This document shows positions 8,074 through 16,893 of a DNA stretch of 64,000 nucleotides, in pieces. The notes beneath the pieces are model-generated. The model worked only from the letters and a program-made list of their open reading frames with translations, was not told the origin of the DNA and did not search any database. The stretch is from Parvularcula sp. IMCC14364 (GTDB taxonomy: Bacteria > Pseudomonadota > Alphaproteobacteria > Caulobacterales > Parvularculaceae). A program made the translations under genes and the position numbers. Each line of letters starts with the position of its first letter. The first letter of the stretch is position 1. The stretch is from the NCBI RefSeq assembly GCF_030758415.1, contig NZ_CP132334.1, forward strand, positions 2,988,001 through 3,052,000. The letters are read 5' to 3'.

Positions 8074-9471
8074 TCACCCCAGACTGGCAACATATTGTTG
8101 AAGTTTAGCCATGGCAGGCACGGCATTGGCGCGCAGACGCTGGAGAATTTCGATCTTGTCGGTCTCATCCTCTTTCACGTCCTGCACGAGCTGCGTGAAC
8201 CCGTCGAGACGGTTGTGATAGAGCCAGTTGCGTATTTCAGGGTCGCGGGACCAGTTATACTGGTTCATCATGAATAACGTCTGCATCTTGATCCAGTCCG
8301 TATCATGATTAGGTAACGGCACAACATTACAGATGCCGTTCTTCTTTTCCTCATCGTCTCCATAGGTCGCTTCCACATGGGCGATGAATGCCGCGCTGAA
8401 TACAGGTTGATAGGGTCGCACGGTCTGCGGCACAATAAGGTCATCCTGAAAGATGGCACAGATCTCCATGTTTTCCACCGCGCTGGCGGAACAGTCGATG
8501 TGGAGATAATCCGGGCTGGTCGGCACTTCCCCATCATCCAGCACAAGCCTGTTATTTTCAAGTTTCTGCAGCCGCCCCATACGAATGATATTTTTTATCT
8601 TGCGCAGCTCTTCGAGCTCCAACTGGCTGATTGTGGCTCCATGGAACATTTTCGGCCGCACGGATGTGTCGATCCTCAAGAGCACACCAGCAGACTCAAG
8701 TCGATCAAACATGTCTTCGATGGATTCTGACGCCCCGACTGCCTCCATCTGACTGGCCTGAGCACCCAATGCATAATTGAAAAACTCCGGAGCCGTCTGT
8801 GTATTGCGCCGGTCCAGTAACCAGCCATCGCGCGGCATGATCCAGCGAATTTTGTCCGGGTCCACACGGTTTTCCAGCAACCACAGGCAAGTATCAATAC
8901 CAGTCTTGCCACCGCCAATGACCACATAGCCTTCAGGCTGCCGATCAATGCGTGCCAGATCATTTGGCGGCATGAACCAGGCTTCTTCCGCAATGTCAAA
9001 ACCCGGCGTATGCGTGGACGGCGTGGATGTTTTCAACCACGTCGCATCAACGGTTTTACGAGCCGTGACCTGATACGCATCACCACTGGTCAGGGAAGTG
9101 AACCGCCCGTCCCCTTCATACTGGCACATGGGATAATACTGCACCCGGCCAGATGGCAGGAATGTGTGGCGCATAACCTCATCGAAATAGGCACTAACCT
9201 CCGCGCCGCTCGCCAGGTCTGCCAGTCCCTTGTTCAGACCAGTCTGGTCAATGCGGCCCTTGCTCAGCTCTTTGGAGCTCACACCATAAAAGGTGGAAGG
9301 CTGGTGCAGGGTCACGAAGGGATAGGCCACATTCCAGTGACCGCCCGCTTTGTGATGCTTGTCCACCATGATGATACTGGCATCCGTCTCCGACAGAAGG
9401 ACATCCACGAAAGCCATGCCCATGGCACCAGTACCGATGATCAGATAATCTGCTTCAAGTTGCTGAGGCAT
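8074..9471 (-). CDS. FAD-dependent NAD(P)-binding oxidoreductase
   Basis: A 465-residue two-dinucleotide-fold flavoprotein. The N-terminal FAD loop is Ile-Ile-Gly-Thr-Gly-Ala-Met-Gly (about 11-18), and a second Rossmann segment Val-Val-Ile-Gly-Gly-Gly-Lys-Thr-Gly lies near 175. This is the layout of flavin-containing monooxygenases and related lysine/ornithine N-hydroxylases, but the substrate motif of neither is clear. The start is the ATG with GGGAGGG six bases upstream; a TTG two codons earlier would overlap that site. It lies downstream of hslO with 52 bases between. Function beyond a flavin redox reaction is not known. Confidence 0.7.
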   Translation of the reverse strand: MPQQLEADYLIIGTGAMGMAFVDVLLSETDASIIMVDKHHKAGGHWNVAYPFVTLHQPSTFYGVSSKELSKGRIDQTGLNKGLADLASGAEVSAYFDEVMRHTFLPSGRVQYYPMCQYEGDGRFTSLTSGDAYQVTARKTVDATWLKTSTPSTHTPGFDIAEEAWFMPPNDLARIDRQPEGYVVIGGGKTGIDTCLWLLENRVDPDKIRWIMPRDGWLLDRRNTQTAPEFFNYALGAQASQMEAVGASESIEDMFDRLESAGVLLRIDTSVRPKMFHGATISQLELEELRKIKNIIRMGRLQKLENNRLVLDDGEVPTSPDYLHIDCSASAVENMEICAIFQDDLIVPQTVRPYQPVFSAAFIAHVEATYGDDEEKKNGICNVVPLPNHDTDWIKMQTLFMMNQYNWSRDPEIRNWLYHNRLDGFTQLVQDVKEDETDKIEILQRLRANAVPAMAKLQQYVASLG

Positions 9472-9523
9472 CCACAACCCTCCCTACTATGTGATGGCAG
9501 GATGGGCGTAATTATCTCAGCGC

Positions 9524-10444
9524 TCAAGCATCAAAGACATATGGCTCACGGCAAAACTCGCATTCCACACGTATCTTGCCATCTTCGGTCATGTCATCGC
9601 GCTCTTGCTCAGTAAACTGATCCAGGACACGGATCACTTTTTCCCGTGTGCAGGTGCAACCGAAACTGACCGGCATCGGCTCAAAAGCCCGTACCCCATT
9701 TTCATGATAGAGCCTGTAAAGCAGGTCTTGCGCATCCAGCATCGGGTCAAGCAACTCATCCGGTCCAGCTGTATTCAGAAGTGCCGCAGCATTGTTCCAG
9801 ACTTCCTCATCATCTTCGCGCAACAATTCGGCTTCACCGCGCTCGCGCGTGCCGCCCTCACCCGGCATGAACTGGACCATGATGCCGCCAGCGCGCCATT
9901 GCGGCTCTTCTCCGGGCGCAGACAACCGCCCGACAGCCAGACGTATGGCTGTGGGTATCTGCTCTGACTGTTTGAAATAGTTGACCGTGGCAACTTCAAG
10001 CGTCGGACCTTCCAGCGGCGTCACGCCCTGATACCGCTCCATCTCCGGCCCCTGATCAATCGTCATCACCATATGCCCTTTGGCAAGCAGGTAATGCAGT
10101 TCGGGGCCGCGCGCTTTTTTGATGATGTCGTGCTTGTCGCCCCTGAAACTCGCGGTCGCTCGCAAGGCTCCACCAGCTGTATAGTCTGCAACAATCATCG
10201 AGACCGGGCCGTCACCCTGTGCCTGAAAGATCAGCTTGCCATCGAATTTGAGCGATGCCCCCAGCATGGTGACCAGCGCACTTGCCTCCCCCAACAGCAT
10301 GGACAATGGATCGGGAAATGCATGACGCGTCAGAATTTCATTCACAACACTGCCAAGGCGTACGGTCTTGCCGCGCACGGATGTATTGCCAACCTGAAAA
10401 GGCAGGATGAAATTGTCATTCGGCAGGTCTTTGGTTTCTGACAT
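9524..10444 (-). CDS. hslO: Redox-regulated chaperone Hsp33
   Basis: A 306-residue cytosolic holdase that is activated by oxidative unfolding. The four zinc-binding cysteines of the redox switch are all present near the C-terminus: Cys263-x-Cys265 and Cys295-x-x-Cys298. The N-terminal substrate-binding domain is recognisable through Arg-Leu-Gly at the start and Gly-Asp-Gly-Pro-Val-Ser-Met-Ile in the core. Its ATG overlaps the stop of the upstream ABC-2 permease gene by one base (TGATG), so the two genes are co-translated. The link between a permease and Hsp33 looks like shared transcription more than shared function. Confidence 0.93.
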   Translation of the reverse strand: MSETKDLPNDNFILPFQVGNTSVRGKTVRLGSVVNEILTRHAFPDPLSMLLGEASALVTMLGASLKFDGKLIFQAQGDGPVSMIVADYTAGGALRATASFRGDKHDIIKKARGPELHYLLAKGHMVMTIDQGPEMERYQGVTPLEGPTLEVATVNYFKQSEQIPTAIRLAVGRLSAPGEEPQWRAGGIMVQFMPGEGGTRERGEAELLREDDEEVWNNAAALLNTAGPDELLDPMLDAQDLLYRLYHENGVRAFEPMPVSFGCTCTREKVIRVLDQFTEQERDDMTEDGKIRVECEFCREPYVFDA

Positions 10445-11319
10445 CAGGCTTTCAACTTGTATCCGGTTTTGAAGAGGTAATACGTGATGCCGCCGGTGAC
10501 GATATTCAAGCCAAGAATAACAAGCGCGCCGGTTAGTGGAGACGCATCGGACACCCCGATGAAGCCATAGCGGAACCCGTCAATCAGGTAGAACACAGGA
10601 TTAACCTGACTGAACAGCAGCACAAAATCCGGTAACCAGGCCGAGCGCATGGAATAAAACGTCCCGGACAGAAAAGTCAGCGGTGTAATCACAAAATTCG
10701 AAATCAAGGCGAGCTGATCAAATTTTTCTGCCCACATACCGGCGATTGCCCCGATCATCCCCATCAGGATGGCTGCCATAGCTGAAAAATACAGAACCGC
10801 CCACAGGTGCTGTAGCGGCTGCACATCCCCCCAGGTAAAAGCCGTCACCGTCAGTGCGGTTACAAAACCGACGAGCAAACCACGCGTCGCCGCCCCTGCC
10901 ACAATGGCGATCATCAATTCTGCTGCCGAGAGCGGGGGCATCAATATATCAACGATGGAGCCCTGCACTTTTGCAATGATCAGCGTGGACGAAGAATTCT
11001 GAAAAGCGTTTGAAATAATTGCCATCATGATCAGGCCCGGCGGCAGGAAAACCGTCACCGCAAATTCAACCAGATCGCCAGTGGCCAGGTTTTCCATGAC
11101 AATACCTGTGCCCCGCGCGCCCCAGGCCCCCATAAAAACCAGCAGAAAAAGCAGGGTGGAAATAATCGGCGCGAAAATTGTCTGGAAGGCCACTTTGGTG
11201 AACCGGCGCACTTCCTTTTGATAAAGCGTCCAAAGACCCAGCCAGTTCACAGCTCCGAAGCGCCGTGTCCCAAAGGCCGTGGCGTGGGGTGTCGCCGTCG
11301 TGGAATTTTCTGTTGTCAT
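10444..11319 (-). CDS. ABC-2 type transporter permease
   Basis: A 291-residue inner-membrane permease of the ABC-2 (YadH/NodJ) type with about six hydrophobic segments, the first around 50-70, and the family signature region near Phe-Leu-Ser-Gly-Thr-Phe-Tyr-Ser-Met in the last third. Such permeases usually work with a separate ATPase, most often encoded directly upstream. None is found here: the upstream neighbour is the divergent gcrA. The start is uncertain; I prefer the ATG with AAGG seven bases upstream, but in-frame ATG and GTG codons 27 and 57 bases further out are possible. The cargo cannot be predicted. Confidence 0.8.
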   Translation of the reverse strand: MTTENSTTATPHATAFGTRRFGAVNWLGLWTLYQKEVRRFTKVAFQTIFAPIISTLLFLLVFMGAWGARGTGIVMENLATGDLVEFAVTVFLPPGLIMMAIISNAFQNSSSTLIIAKVQGSIVDILMPPLSAAELMIAIVAGAATRGLLVGFVTALTVTAFTWGDVQPLQHLWAVLYFSAMAAILMGMIGAIAGMWAEKFDQLALISNFVITPLTFLSGTFYSMRSAWLPDFVLLFSQVNPVFYLIDGFRYGFIGVSDASPLTGALVILGLNIVTGGITYYLFKTGYKLKA

Positions 11320-11411
11320 GGGAGACCTTGTATCGCGCTGCGTCATGAGTTTTCTGTCTGGCTTTTCCACAGCCACAGGTCAAGACGGGCAGAATGTGGA
11401 GAAAATTTCCC

Positions 11412-11531
11412 GAATCAAGGTATTGTGGTTAAAACTTTCCTAATCCTGCATATTGTGTTTCTAATCTTTTCAGCTACTATATGTAGGCCCAATGAGAGAG
11501 AAGACCATCATTCCCTACAAGATGTTGAATC
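11412..11531 (+). promoter_or_regulatory. Two GANTC (CcrM) sites upstream of gcrA
   Basis: GAATC occurs at 11412-11416 and 11527-11531 in the 206-bp space between the divergent permease gene and gcrA. GANTC is the methylation site of CcrM, and GcrA is known to act at promoters with methylated GANTC. A TTGACA hexamer follows the second site (about 11536-11541) and could be a -35 element. Whether the sites act on gcrA is inference. Confidence 0.4.
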
Positions 11532-11582
11532 ACTCTTGACACGCGGGCTGAATTTGAGAGCAAAGGCAGATGGAGCGAGAAC

Positions 11583-12101
11583 ATGGCTTGGACAGACGAA
11601 CGGGTTGAATTGCTGAAAAAACTTTGGGCCGAAGGCCTGTCGGCAAGCCAGATTGCAGGCAAAATGGGGGGCGTGACCCGCAATGCAGTGATCGGAAAAG
11701 TTCACCGGCTTGGTCTGTCCGGACGAGCAGCTCCTGCAAAACCTCAACTGACACGCAAAACCGAACGCCCGCACAAACCGACCCCGAGAGTTTTTTCCAG
11801 CGACGACGATATGGGCATAGACCTCAAGCCCATCATGTCGGAGCCGGAATTTCTGGAACCGCTTGTTCTGTCCACGGGCGATAACGCGACGATGAATACG
11901 CTCAACAAAAATATGTGCAAATGGCCGATTGGTGATCCATCATCTGATGATTTCCACTTTTGCGGTCAGTCGACAGGTTCGGGCAAATCCTATTGCGCCT
12001 ATCATGCGCATATGGCCTTTCAACCCGCACAGAAGCGCGAGCGTCCGAAGCGGCCTGAATACGCGATTGCTGCGCCTACCCCCAAACGCGCAGCGGGCTG
12101 A
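11583..12101 (+). CDS. gcrA: Cell cycle regulator GcrA
   Basis: A 172-residue transcription factor that binds RNA polymerase sigma-70 and, in Caulobacter, activates genes with CcrM-methylated promoters. The N-terminal DNA-binding helix-turn-helix is the diagnostic Met-Ala-Trp-Thr-Asp-Glu-Arg-Val-Glu-Leu-Leu-Lys-Lys-Leu-Trp through Gly-Gly-Val-Thr-Arg-Asn-Ala-Val-Ile-Gly-Lys-Val-His-Arg-Leu-Gly-Leu. The C-terminal sigma-binding part contains the conserved Cys-Lys-Trp-Pro-Ile-Gly-Asp-Pro and Phe-Cys-Gly...Tyr-Cys-x-x-His segments. GGAG lies seven bases before the ATG. A strong terminator follows, so it is a single-gene unit convergent with phoB. Confidence 0.95.
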   Translation: MAWTDERVELLKKLWAEGLSASQIAGKMGGVTRNAVIGKVHRLGLSGRAAPAKPQLTRKTERPHKPTPRVFSSDDDMGIDLKPIMSEPEFLEPLVLSTGDNATMNTLNKNMCKWPIGDPSSDDFHFCGQSTGSGKSYCAYHAHMAFQPAQKRERPKRPEYAIAAPTPKRAAG

Positions 12102-12139
12102 CAGCCACCACACTTACCCTACCCATGTCAGCCGGAAAA

Positions 12140-12164
12140 GCCTGCCGCCAAGGCGGGCTTTTTT
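12140..12164 (+). terminator. Terminator of gcrA
   Basis: A 7-bp GC-rich stem (GCCTGCC/GGCGGGC, one G-U) with a 5-nt loop is followed directly by TTTTTT. It stands between the convergent gcrA and phoB genes. Confidence 0.85.
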
Positions 12165-12197
12165 CATGGCACAACGGATCTGAATAAGGCGCGCCGC

Positions 12198-12890
12198 CTA
12201 GGTGGGCAGTTCGAGGGCGTACCCTGCCGACCGGACCGTACGGATGGGGTTGGCATATCCGTTCCGGCTGAGTGCCTTGCGCAAGCGGCCAATATGTACG
12301 TCAACAGTACGCGCCTCAACGAAAACGTCCGATCCCCATACAGCGTTCAGAAGCTGTTCCCGCGAGAATACCCGGCCAGGATGCTGTATCAGATGGTCCA
12401 GCAGACGGAATTCTGTCGGCCCCAGATGCACCTCTGCTGCACCACGCGTGACCCGGTGCGCCGCTCTATCCAGCGTTATGTCCCCAAAACTGACTGTATC
12501 CTCTACAAGACCAGGACGGATACGACGCAACACGGCGCGAACCCGCGCAACGAGCTCACTCATGGAAAACGGCTTGACCATGTAATCATCCGCACCCGTT
12601 TCCAGTCCCCGGATGCGATCAGCCTCTTCAGCCCTGGCCGTCAGCATGATAATAGGCAAGTTGCGTGTATCGTTACGAGAGCGCAGGCGACGGCAGACCT
12701 CAATGCCAGAAGTTTTTGGCAACATCCAGTCAAGGACAATCAGGTCAGGTGCCTTTTCATCAACCCTGAGCAGGGCCTCTTCACCATCACGGGCAATTCG
12801 GGTTTCAAACCCCTCCTTGCCAAGATTATATTCCAGCAATGTCGCCAGGGCTTCTTCATCTTCAACAACCAGTATGTCTGTCGCTGACAT
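12198..12890 (-). CDS. phoB: Phosphate regulon response regulator
   Basis: A 230-residue OmpR-family regulator that activates phosphate-starvation genes at Pho boxes when phosphorylated by PhoR. The receiver domain has the acidic pocket Glu-Asp-Glu-Glu, the phosphoacceptor Asp54 in Leu-Asp-Trp-Met-Leu-Pro, and Lys in Met-Val-Lys-Pro-Phe. The C-terminal winged helix has Gly-Pro-Thr-Glu-Phe-Arg-Leu-Leu and Val-Asp-Val-His-Ile-Gly-Arg-Leu-Arg-Lys-Ala-Leu. GGGGAAG lies just before the ATG. It is 12 bases after phoU and both should be transcribed from the Pho-box region. Confidence 0.93.
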   Translation of the reverse strand: MSATDILVVEDEEALATLLEYNLGKEGFETRIARDGEEALLRVDEKAPDLIVLDWMLPKTSGIEVCRRLRSRNDTRNLPIIMLTARAEEADRIRGLETGADDYMVKPFSMSELVARVRAVLRRIRPGLVEDTVSFGDITLDRAAHRVTRGAAEVHLGPTEFRLLDHLIQHPGRVFSREQLLNAVWGSDVFVEARTVDVHIGRLRKALSRNGYANPIRTVRSAGYALELPT

Positions 12891-12902
12891 GAATTCTTCC
12901 CC

Positions 12903-13643
12903 CTAATTGAGTTGTGGCTCGCCGGGTGCGTCGGCTGGCTTGCCCTCAATCACCGTCATACTGGTGATGTCAGTCTTTGGCCGAGCTTCTTCAAGCAGGT
13001 CGCCCGTCATTGAATAGTAGATGCGCTCTGCAATATTGGTCGCATGGTCACCGATACGCTCGAAATTCTTGGCAACGAACGCCAGATGCGTACCAGCGCT
13101 GATACGCGAGGGGTCGCGCGACATGGTCGTCAATATCTCGCGAAAAATGGAATTGAACAGCTCATCAATTTCCTGATCGCCGCCCCACACCGCGACTGCA
13201 ATATCTGGATTTCGGTCCTGATAGGCATTCAGCACATCATGCAACTGGCGCAGCGCAATGCGCCCCATGCGCACAACAGAGGCAACTGTGTCCGCCGTAT
13301 CTTCACGGCTGGTCACCAGAGACCGTTTGGCAATATTCTTGGAGAGATCACCGACACGTTCCAGCGTATTGGCAACCTTCATAGCCATAATTGCCTGGCG
13401 CAGATTGCTGCCGGCAAGACGGCGGGATTCAAGCAGGTCGATGACCATTTGCTCTATTTCCGCCTCGCGCTCATCGACAGTTTTGTCCCCGTCTATAACT
13501 TGACGGGCAAGTGATAGATCTCTTCTCTCAAAGGCAGAAATGGCAGATGACAACTGATGCTCGACCAGCCCGCCCATGGCGCATAGCCGGACGGACAGCT
13601 TTTCCAGCTGGTCGGTTTCTGATCTGAGCGAACTCAAGGGCAT
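12903..13643 (-). CDS. phoU: Phosphate signalling regulator PhoU
   Basis: A 246-residue all-helical cytosolic protein made of two three-helix PhoU domains, which damps PhoR kinase activity when phosphate is plentiful. Recognisable family segments are the N-terminal Leu-Arg-Ser-Glu-Thr-Asp-Gln-Leu-Glu-Lys-Leu, the Glu-x-x-Ile-Glu-Gln-Met-Val-Ile-Asp-Leu-Leu repeat, and Lys-Asn-Phe-Glu-Arg-Ile-Gly-Asp-His-Ala-Thr-Asn near the end. I chose the ATG with AAGGA about seven bases upstream over an ATG nine codons earlier that has no site. PhoU normally sits after pstSCAB; here the gene upstream is phoR, with no transporter genes between. Confidence 0.92.
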   Translation of the reverse strand: MPLSSLRSETDQLEKLSVRLCAMGGLVEHQLSSAISAFERRDLSLARQVIDGDKTVDEREAEIEQMVIDLLESRRLAGSNLRQAIMAMKVANTLERVGDLSKNIAKRSLVTSREDTADTVASVVRMGRIALRQLHDVLNAYQDRNPDIAVAVWGGDQEIDELFNSIFREILTTMSRDPSRISAGTHLAFVAKNFERIGDHATNIAERIYYSMTGDLLEEARPKTDITSMTVIEGKPADAPGEPQLN

Positions 13644-13683
13644 GAAAAATCCTTTTCGGGAACATGCCATATGAAGAAGTTTT

Positions 13684-13701
13684 GTGACAGAATTTTGTAA
13701 G
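13684..13701 (-). promoter_or_regulatory. Pho-box-like site upstream of phoU
   Basis: Read on the minus strand the site is CTTACAA-AATT-CTGTCAC: one good and one degenerate 7-bp half separated by four A/T bases, the layout of the PhoB box. It ends about 40 bases before the phoU ATG, a fitting position for activation of phoU-phoB. Confidence 0.5.
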
Positions 13702-13755
13702 CAATGTCAAAAATTTAGCCTGAGAGCAGAAAAATTGAGATTAGAGCAGCAATTT

Positions 13756-13773
13756 TCGTCACAAAACTGTCAC
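13756..13773 (+). promoter_or_regulatory. Pho-box-like site between phoR and phoU
   Basis: TCGTCAC-AAAA-CTGTCAC has two near-identical 7-bp repeats spaced by AAAA, very close to the known PhoB box. It is in the opposite orientation to the site at 13684. Both lie in the gap where the pst genes are found in related species. Confidence 0.6.
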
Positions 13774-13840
13774 AAAAGAAAACTGCTTAATTTTCAATGG
13801 CTTGAAGTGGCGGGCATATAATGCCAGCTCTTGCCCTTTA

Positions 13841-15217
13841 TTATTTGCGTGACGGCCTGAAAAAGCAGGTAAAAGCCGAGCCCTGACCGCTCGCGCTCTC
13901 AATTTGCAAGCCGCCTTTGTGGCGGTTGATGATATGCTTCACGATGGCAAGGCCGAGACCCGTCCCGCCACGCGCTTTACTTTCCTCCACATCAACCCGG
14001 TAAAACCGCTCGGTGAGCCTTGGCAGATCCTGACGGCGAATACCGCCCCCCTCATCACGTATCTGTATAAATACCAGATCGCCTGCAGACAGCCCTGCCC
14101 TGGCACTGATCTGCTGCGCAGTCTCCCCTGTCCGCAGGGCAGCTTCCGCTAATACCGGCGGCTCACCACGCCCGATCAGAATGGTGACCTTCGGTTTCTC
14201 CTGCGAGTATTTCAAAGCGTTGTCAGTGAGGTTCTGCACAACCTGAATCAGTTCGTCACGGTCCCCTTCAACAATCTGGGTACCATCATTCAGCAGGGAT
14301 TGAACTTCGATGGTCCCCTCATAAGAGCCTGCAACCGGTGAAAGAGCAGCGCGCACTTCTTCCGCTACCTTAACCAGATCAACGCGTGTCTCCGGCGGCA
14401 TATGCTCATTCAACTCAATGGAAGACAGGGACATGAGGTCCGTGACCAGACGCAGCATACGCTCTGCCTGGCTTTGCATGATGCCGAGAAACTTTTCCTG
14501 CACCTCCTTGTCTTCGCGTGCATGACCACGCAGGGTTTCGATAAACCCCAGCATTGAGGCAAGTGGCGTCCGCAATTCATGGCTGGCATTGGCAATAAAA
14601 TCAGAGCGCATCTGCTCCAGCCGCCGCTCTGTGGACAAATCGCTGACAAATACCAGCATGCGGTCTTCGATCAACTCACTGTCGAAGTCATCCTCTGCCT
14701 CAAGCGCAAGCGGCGTGACATAGATGCGGCAATGACGGTCCACCGATCCGGACACAACAAAATCTGTTACCTGCGGCTGGCTGCTCTTCACTGCATCCTC
14801 CAGCGCCAACATCACAGCCGGGGCTCTGAAAATACTGGTCATGTGCTTACCCTCAGGCTCTGTGCCGACAAATTCTGCTGTGGCAGGGTTAGCCATTTCC
14901 ACCACACCATCCCCTTTCAGCATGATGACTGGCTCGGGCAGCGCATTCATGACAGCCCGCAGGCGCTGAAATACGACAAGCTGGTTCTGGACCGCCCGCT
15001 GCACAGGCACTGACCAGTTCACGTTGGCCGTGTAATACCGCGCAGCCAGCCCCATCAGGATCACCATCCAGACCAGAACAGCCTGCAGCACGGGCACATT
15101 TGCCAATGTTGCCAGAATGCCGCAGGCACCACCGCTCAGGCCGGCAGCCCACATGAAGTCAGTGCGGCGCACCTGTTCGGCAACCTTGGCAATTTCCTTG
15201 TCCAGACCGGTTTCCAT
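13841..15217 (-). CDS. phoR: Phosphate sensor histidine kinase
   Basis: A 458-residue membrane-bound kinase that phosphorylates PhoB. Two hydrophobic segments near residues 20-65 anchor it. A PAS-like region follows (about 85-190), then the H-box Asn-Ala-Ser-His-Glu-Leu-Arg-Thr-Pro-Leu with the phospho-His at about 213, the N-box Leu-Thr-Asp-Asn-Ala-Leu-Lys-Tyr, and the G boxes Asp-Glu-Gly-Gly-Gly-Ile and Gly-Thr-Gly-Leu-Gly-Leu-Ala-Ile-Val. I chose the ATG with GAGG six bases upstream; a frame open 74 codons further would run into the divergent pyk start. It leads the phoR-phoU-phoB group. Confidence 0.9.
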   Translation of the reverse strand: METGLDKEIAKVAEQVRRTDFMWAAGLSGGACGILATLANVPVLQAVLVWMVILMGLAARYYTANVNWSVPVQRAVQNQLVVFQRLRAVMNALPEPVIMLKGDGVVEMANPATAEFVGTEPEGKHMTSIFRAPAVMLALEDAVKSSQPQVTDFVVSGSVDRHCRIYVTPLALEAEDDFDSELIEDRMLVFVSDLSTERRLEQMRSDFIANASHELRTPLASMLGFIETLRGHAREDKEVQEKFLGIMQSQAERMLRLVTDLMSLSSIELNEHMPPETRVDLVKVAEEVRAALSPVAGSYEGTIEVQSLLNDGTQIVEGDRDELIQVVQNLTDNALKYSQEKPKVTILIGRGEPPVLAEAALRTGETAQQISARAGLSAGDLVFIQIRDEGGGIRRQDLPRLTERFYRVDVEESKARGGTGLGLAIVKHIINRHKGGLQIESASGQGSAFTCFFRPSRK

Positions 15218-15378
15218 GCACATCCTCGAAAAAGCCCGACCCGCAAAAGCGCGGCACCAGATCTTGTTGCTCTTAACAAGTTGACAGGAATGCGCCAACC
15301 CGTCTTGAGTGGCCCAGCTTGCCCGGCCTGTTTCGCGCAGGCTCACCGTCCTTAAACTGATTATCCTCAGGTGTCGAA

Positions 15379-16794
15379 ATGCCACATAGAAAATCCTGCA
15401 AAATCCTTGCAACACTTGGTCCCGCCAGTGACGCGCCATCTCGCATCCGCTCTCTGGCCATGACCGGCGTTGACTCTTTTCGCCTGAATTTCAGTCATGG
15501 GAGCCATGATGAGCACCGGAAGCGATTTGAGAACATCCGCGAGGCCGAGAAAGCCACCGGCAAGTCCCTGCCGATACTGGCGGATATGCAAGGGCCGAAA
15601 ATCCGCGTTGGCGTTCTCAATGGCGACGAGCAGGTTTTACGCTACGGCGACCAACTGAAACTGGTCTGTGATGATCACAGCACGGAAGATGCTGTCTTGC
15701 CAATACCCCACCCTGAACTCTTTGACGCCCTGAAACCGGGTGACATGATGATGCTGGATGACGGTTTGATCCGCCTCACGCTGACACAAAACAGCGGCCA
15801 GAGCGCCCGCGCCAAAGTAGAGGTGCCCGGCAAGCTGACAAACAAGAAGGGCATCAACATTCCCGGACGTCGCCTGCCCATCGCTGCCCTGACCGACAAG
15901 GACCGCACAGACCTTGCCTTCGCACTGGAAAACAAGGCGGACTATATCGCTCTCAGCTTTGTTCAGACAGCCAAAGACGTGCGGGAAGCACGGGAAATTA
16001 TTGGTAACCGTGCGGGTATTGTCTCAAAGATCGAGAAACCATCAGCCATGGACGAAATAGAGGAGATCATCGCAGCCAGTGACGCCGTCATGGTTGCGCG
16101 CGGCGATCTTGGCGTTGAACTGCCCCTTGAGCAAGTGCCGATTGCCCAACGCCGTATCATCCGGCTGGCCCGGCGCGCTGGCAAGCCCGTAATTGTTGCG
16201 ACACAGATGTTGCAGTCCATGGTCGACAGCCCGACCCCAACGCGCGCAGAAGCTTCCGACACCGCCTCAGCTGTATATCTTGGTGCAGATGCCGTAATGC
16301 TCAGTGCCGAGAGCGCTGTAGGTCGGCACCCGGAAGCAACGGTCGCCATCATGTCACGTATTATTGAAGCTGTTGAACAGGATGAATTTTACTGGGAAGA
16401 AATTTACAACGGACTTGGACGGGCAGAAGCCAACAGCCCCGGCGCTGTTTCCGTATCGGCCCGGCATACAGTTGACCTGCTCGGCTGCAAAGCCGTCCTC
16501 GCCTCCACCAAGACTGGCGGGACAGCCTTCGCCATCTCGAGAGAACGTCCGCGCGCGCCCATATTGGGCGTAACGCCCGATCCAGCCGCAGCCCGGCGCA
16601 TCAGCCTTGCCTGGGGTGTCGAAGCGGTCGTCGCGCCGGATTATGCAAATTTTGAAGAATTGACAGCTCACGCTCGCGACATTGCCAGACAGAAGGCAGG
16701 CGTCAGCGGCGGAGACACAATCCTGCTGACCGCCGGCATCCCTATGGGCGTGAAAGGCGGGACGAATTTGATGAAGGTCATCACGATCGACTAG
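15379..16794 (+). CDS. pyk: Pyruvate kinase
   Basis: Makes pyruvate and ATP from phosphoenolpyruvate and ADP in the last step of glycolysis. The protein is 471 residues, the normal length. Visible family segments include Arg-Lys-Ser-Cys-Lys-Ile-Leu-Ala-Thr-Leu-Gly-Pro-Ala-Ser near the start, Arg-Leu-Asn-Phe-Ser-His-Gly, the active-site signature around Ile-Ser-Lys-like Val-Ser-Lys-Ile-Glu-Lys-Pro, the Mg-binding Met-Val-Ala-Arg-Gly-Asp-Leu-Gly-Val-Glu, and Ala-Thr-Gln-Met-Leu-Gln-Ser-Met. AGGTG lies six bases before the ATG. It is divergent from phoR and separated by about 160 bases that must hold both promoters. Confidence 0.95.
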   Translation: MPHRKSCKILATLGPASDAPSRIRSLAMTGVDSFRLNFSHGSHDEHRKRFENIREAEKATGKSLPILADMQGPKIRVGVLNGDEQVLRYGDQLKLVCDDHSTEDAVLPIPHPELFDALKPGDMMMLDDGLIRLTLTQNSGQSARAKVEVPGKLTNKKGINIPGRRLPIAALTDKDRTDLAFALENKADYIALSFVQTAKDVREAREIIGNRAGIVSKIEKPSAMDEIEEIIAASDAVMVARGDLGVELPLEQVPIAQRRIIRLARRAGKPVIVATQMLQSMVDSPTPTRAEASDTASAVYLGADAVMLSAESAVGRHPEATVAIMSRIIEAVEQDEFYWEEIYNGLGRAEANSPGAVSVSARHTVDLLGCKAVLASTKTGGTAFAISRERPRAPILGVTPDPAAARRISLAWGVEAVVAPDYANFEELTAHARDIARQKAGVSGGDTILLTAGIPMGVKGGTNLMKVITID

Positions 16795-16893
16795 GCTCAG
16801 CTAGATGCTCTCACGACTGTATTGCGTGGATGGGCTTGACCAGAAGCCTCGCCTTGCTCATGCTCCCATCTGTCTTGGGGTAAGGGGTATGAA

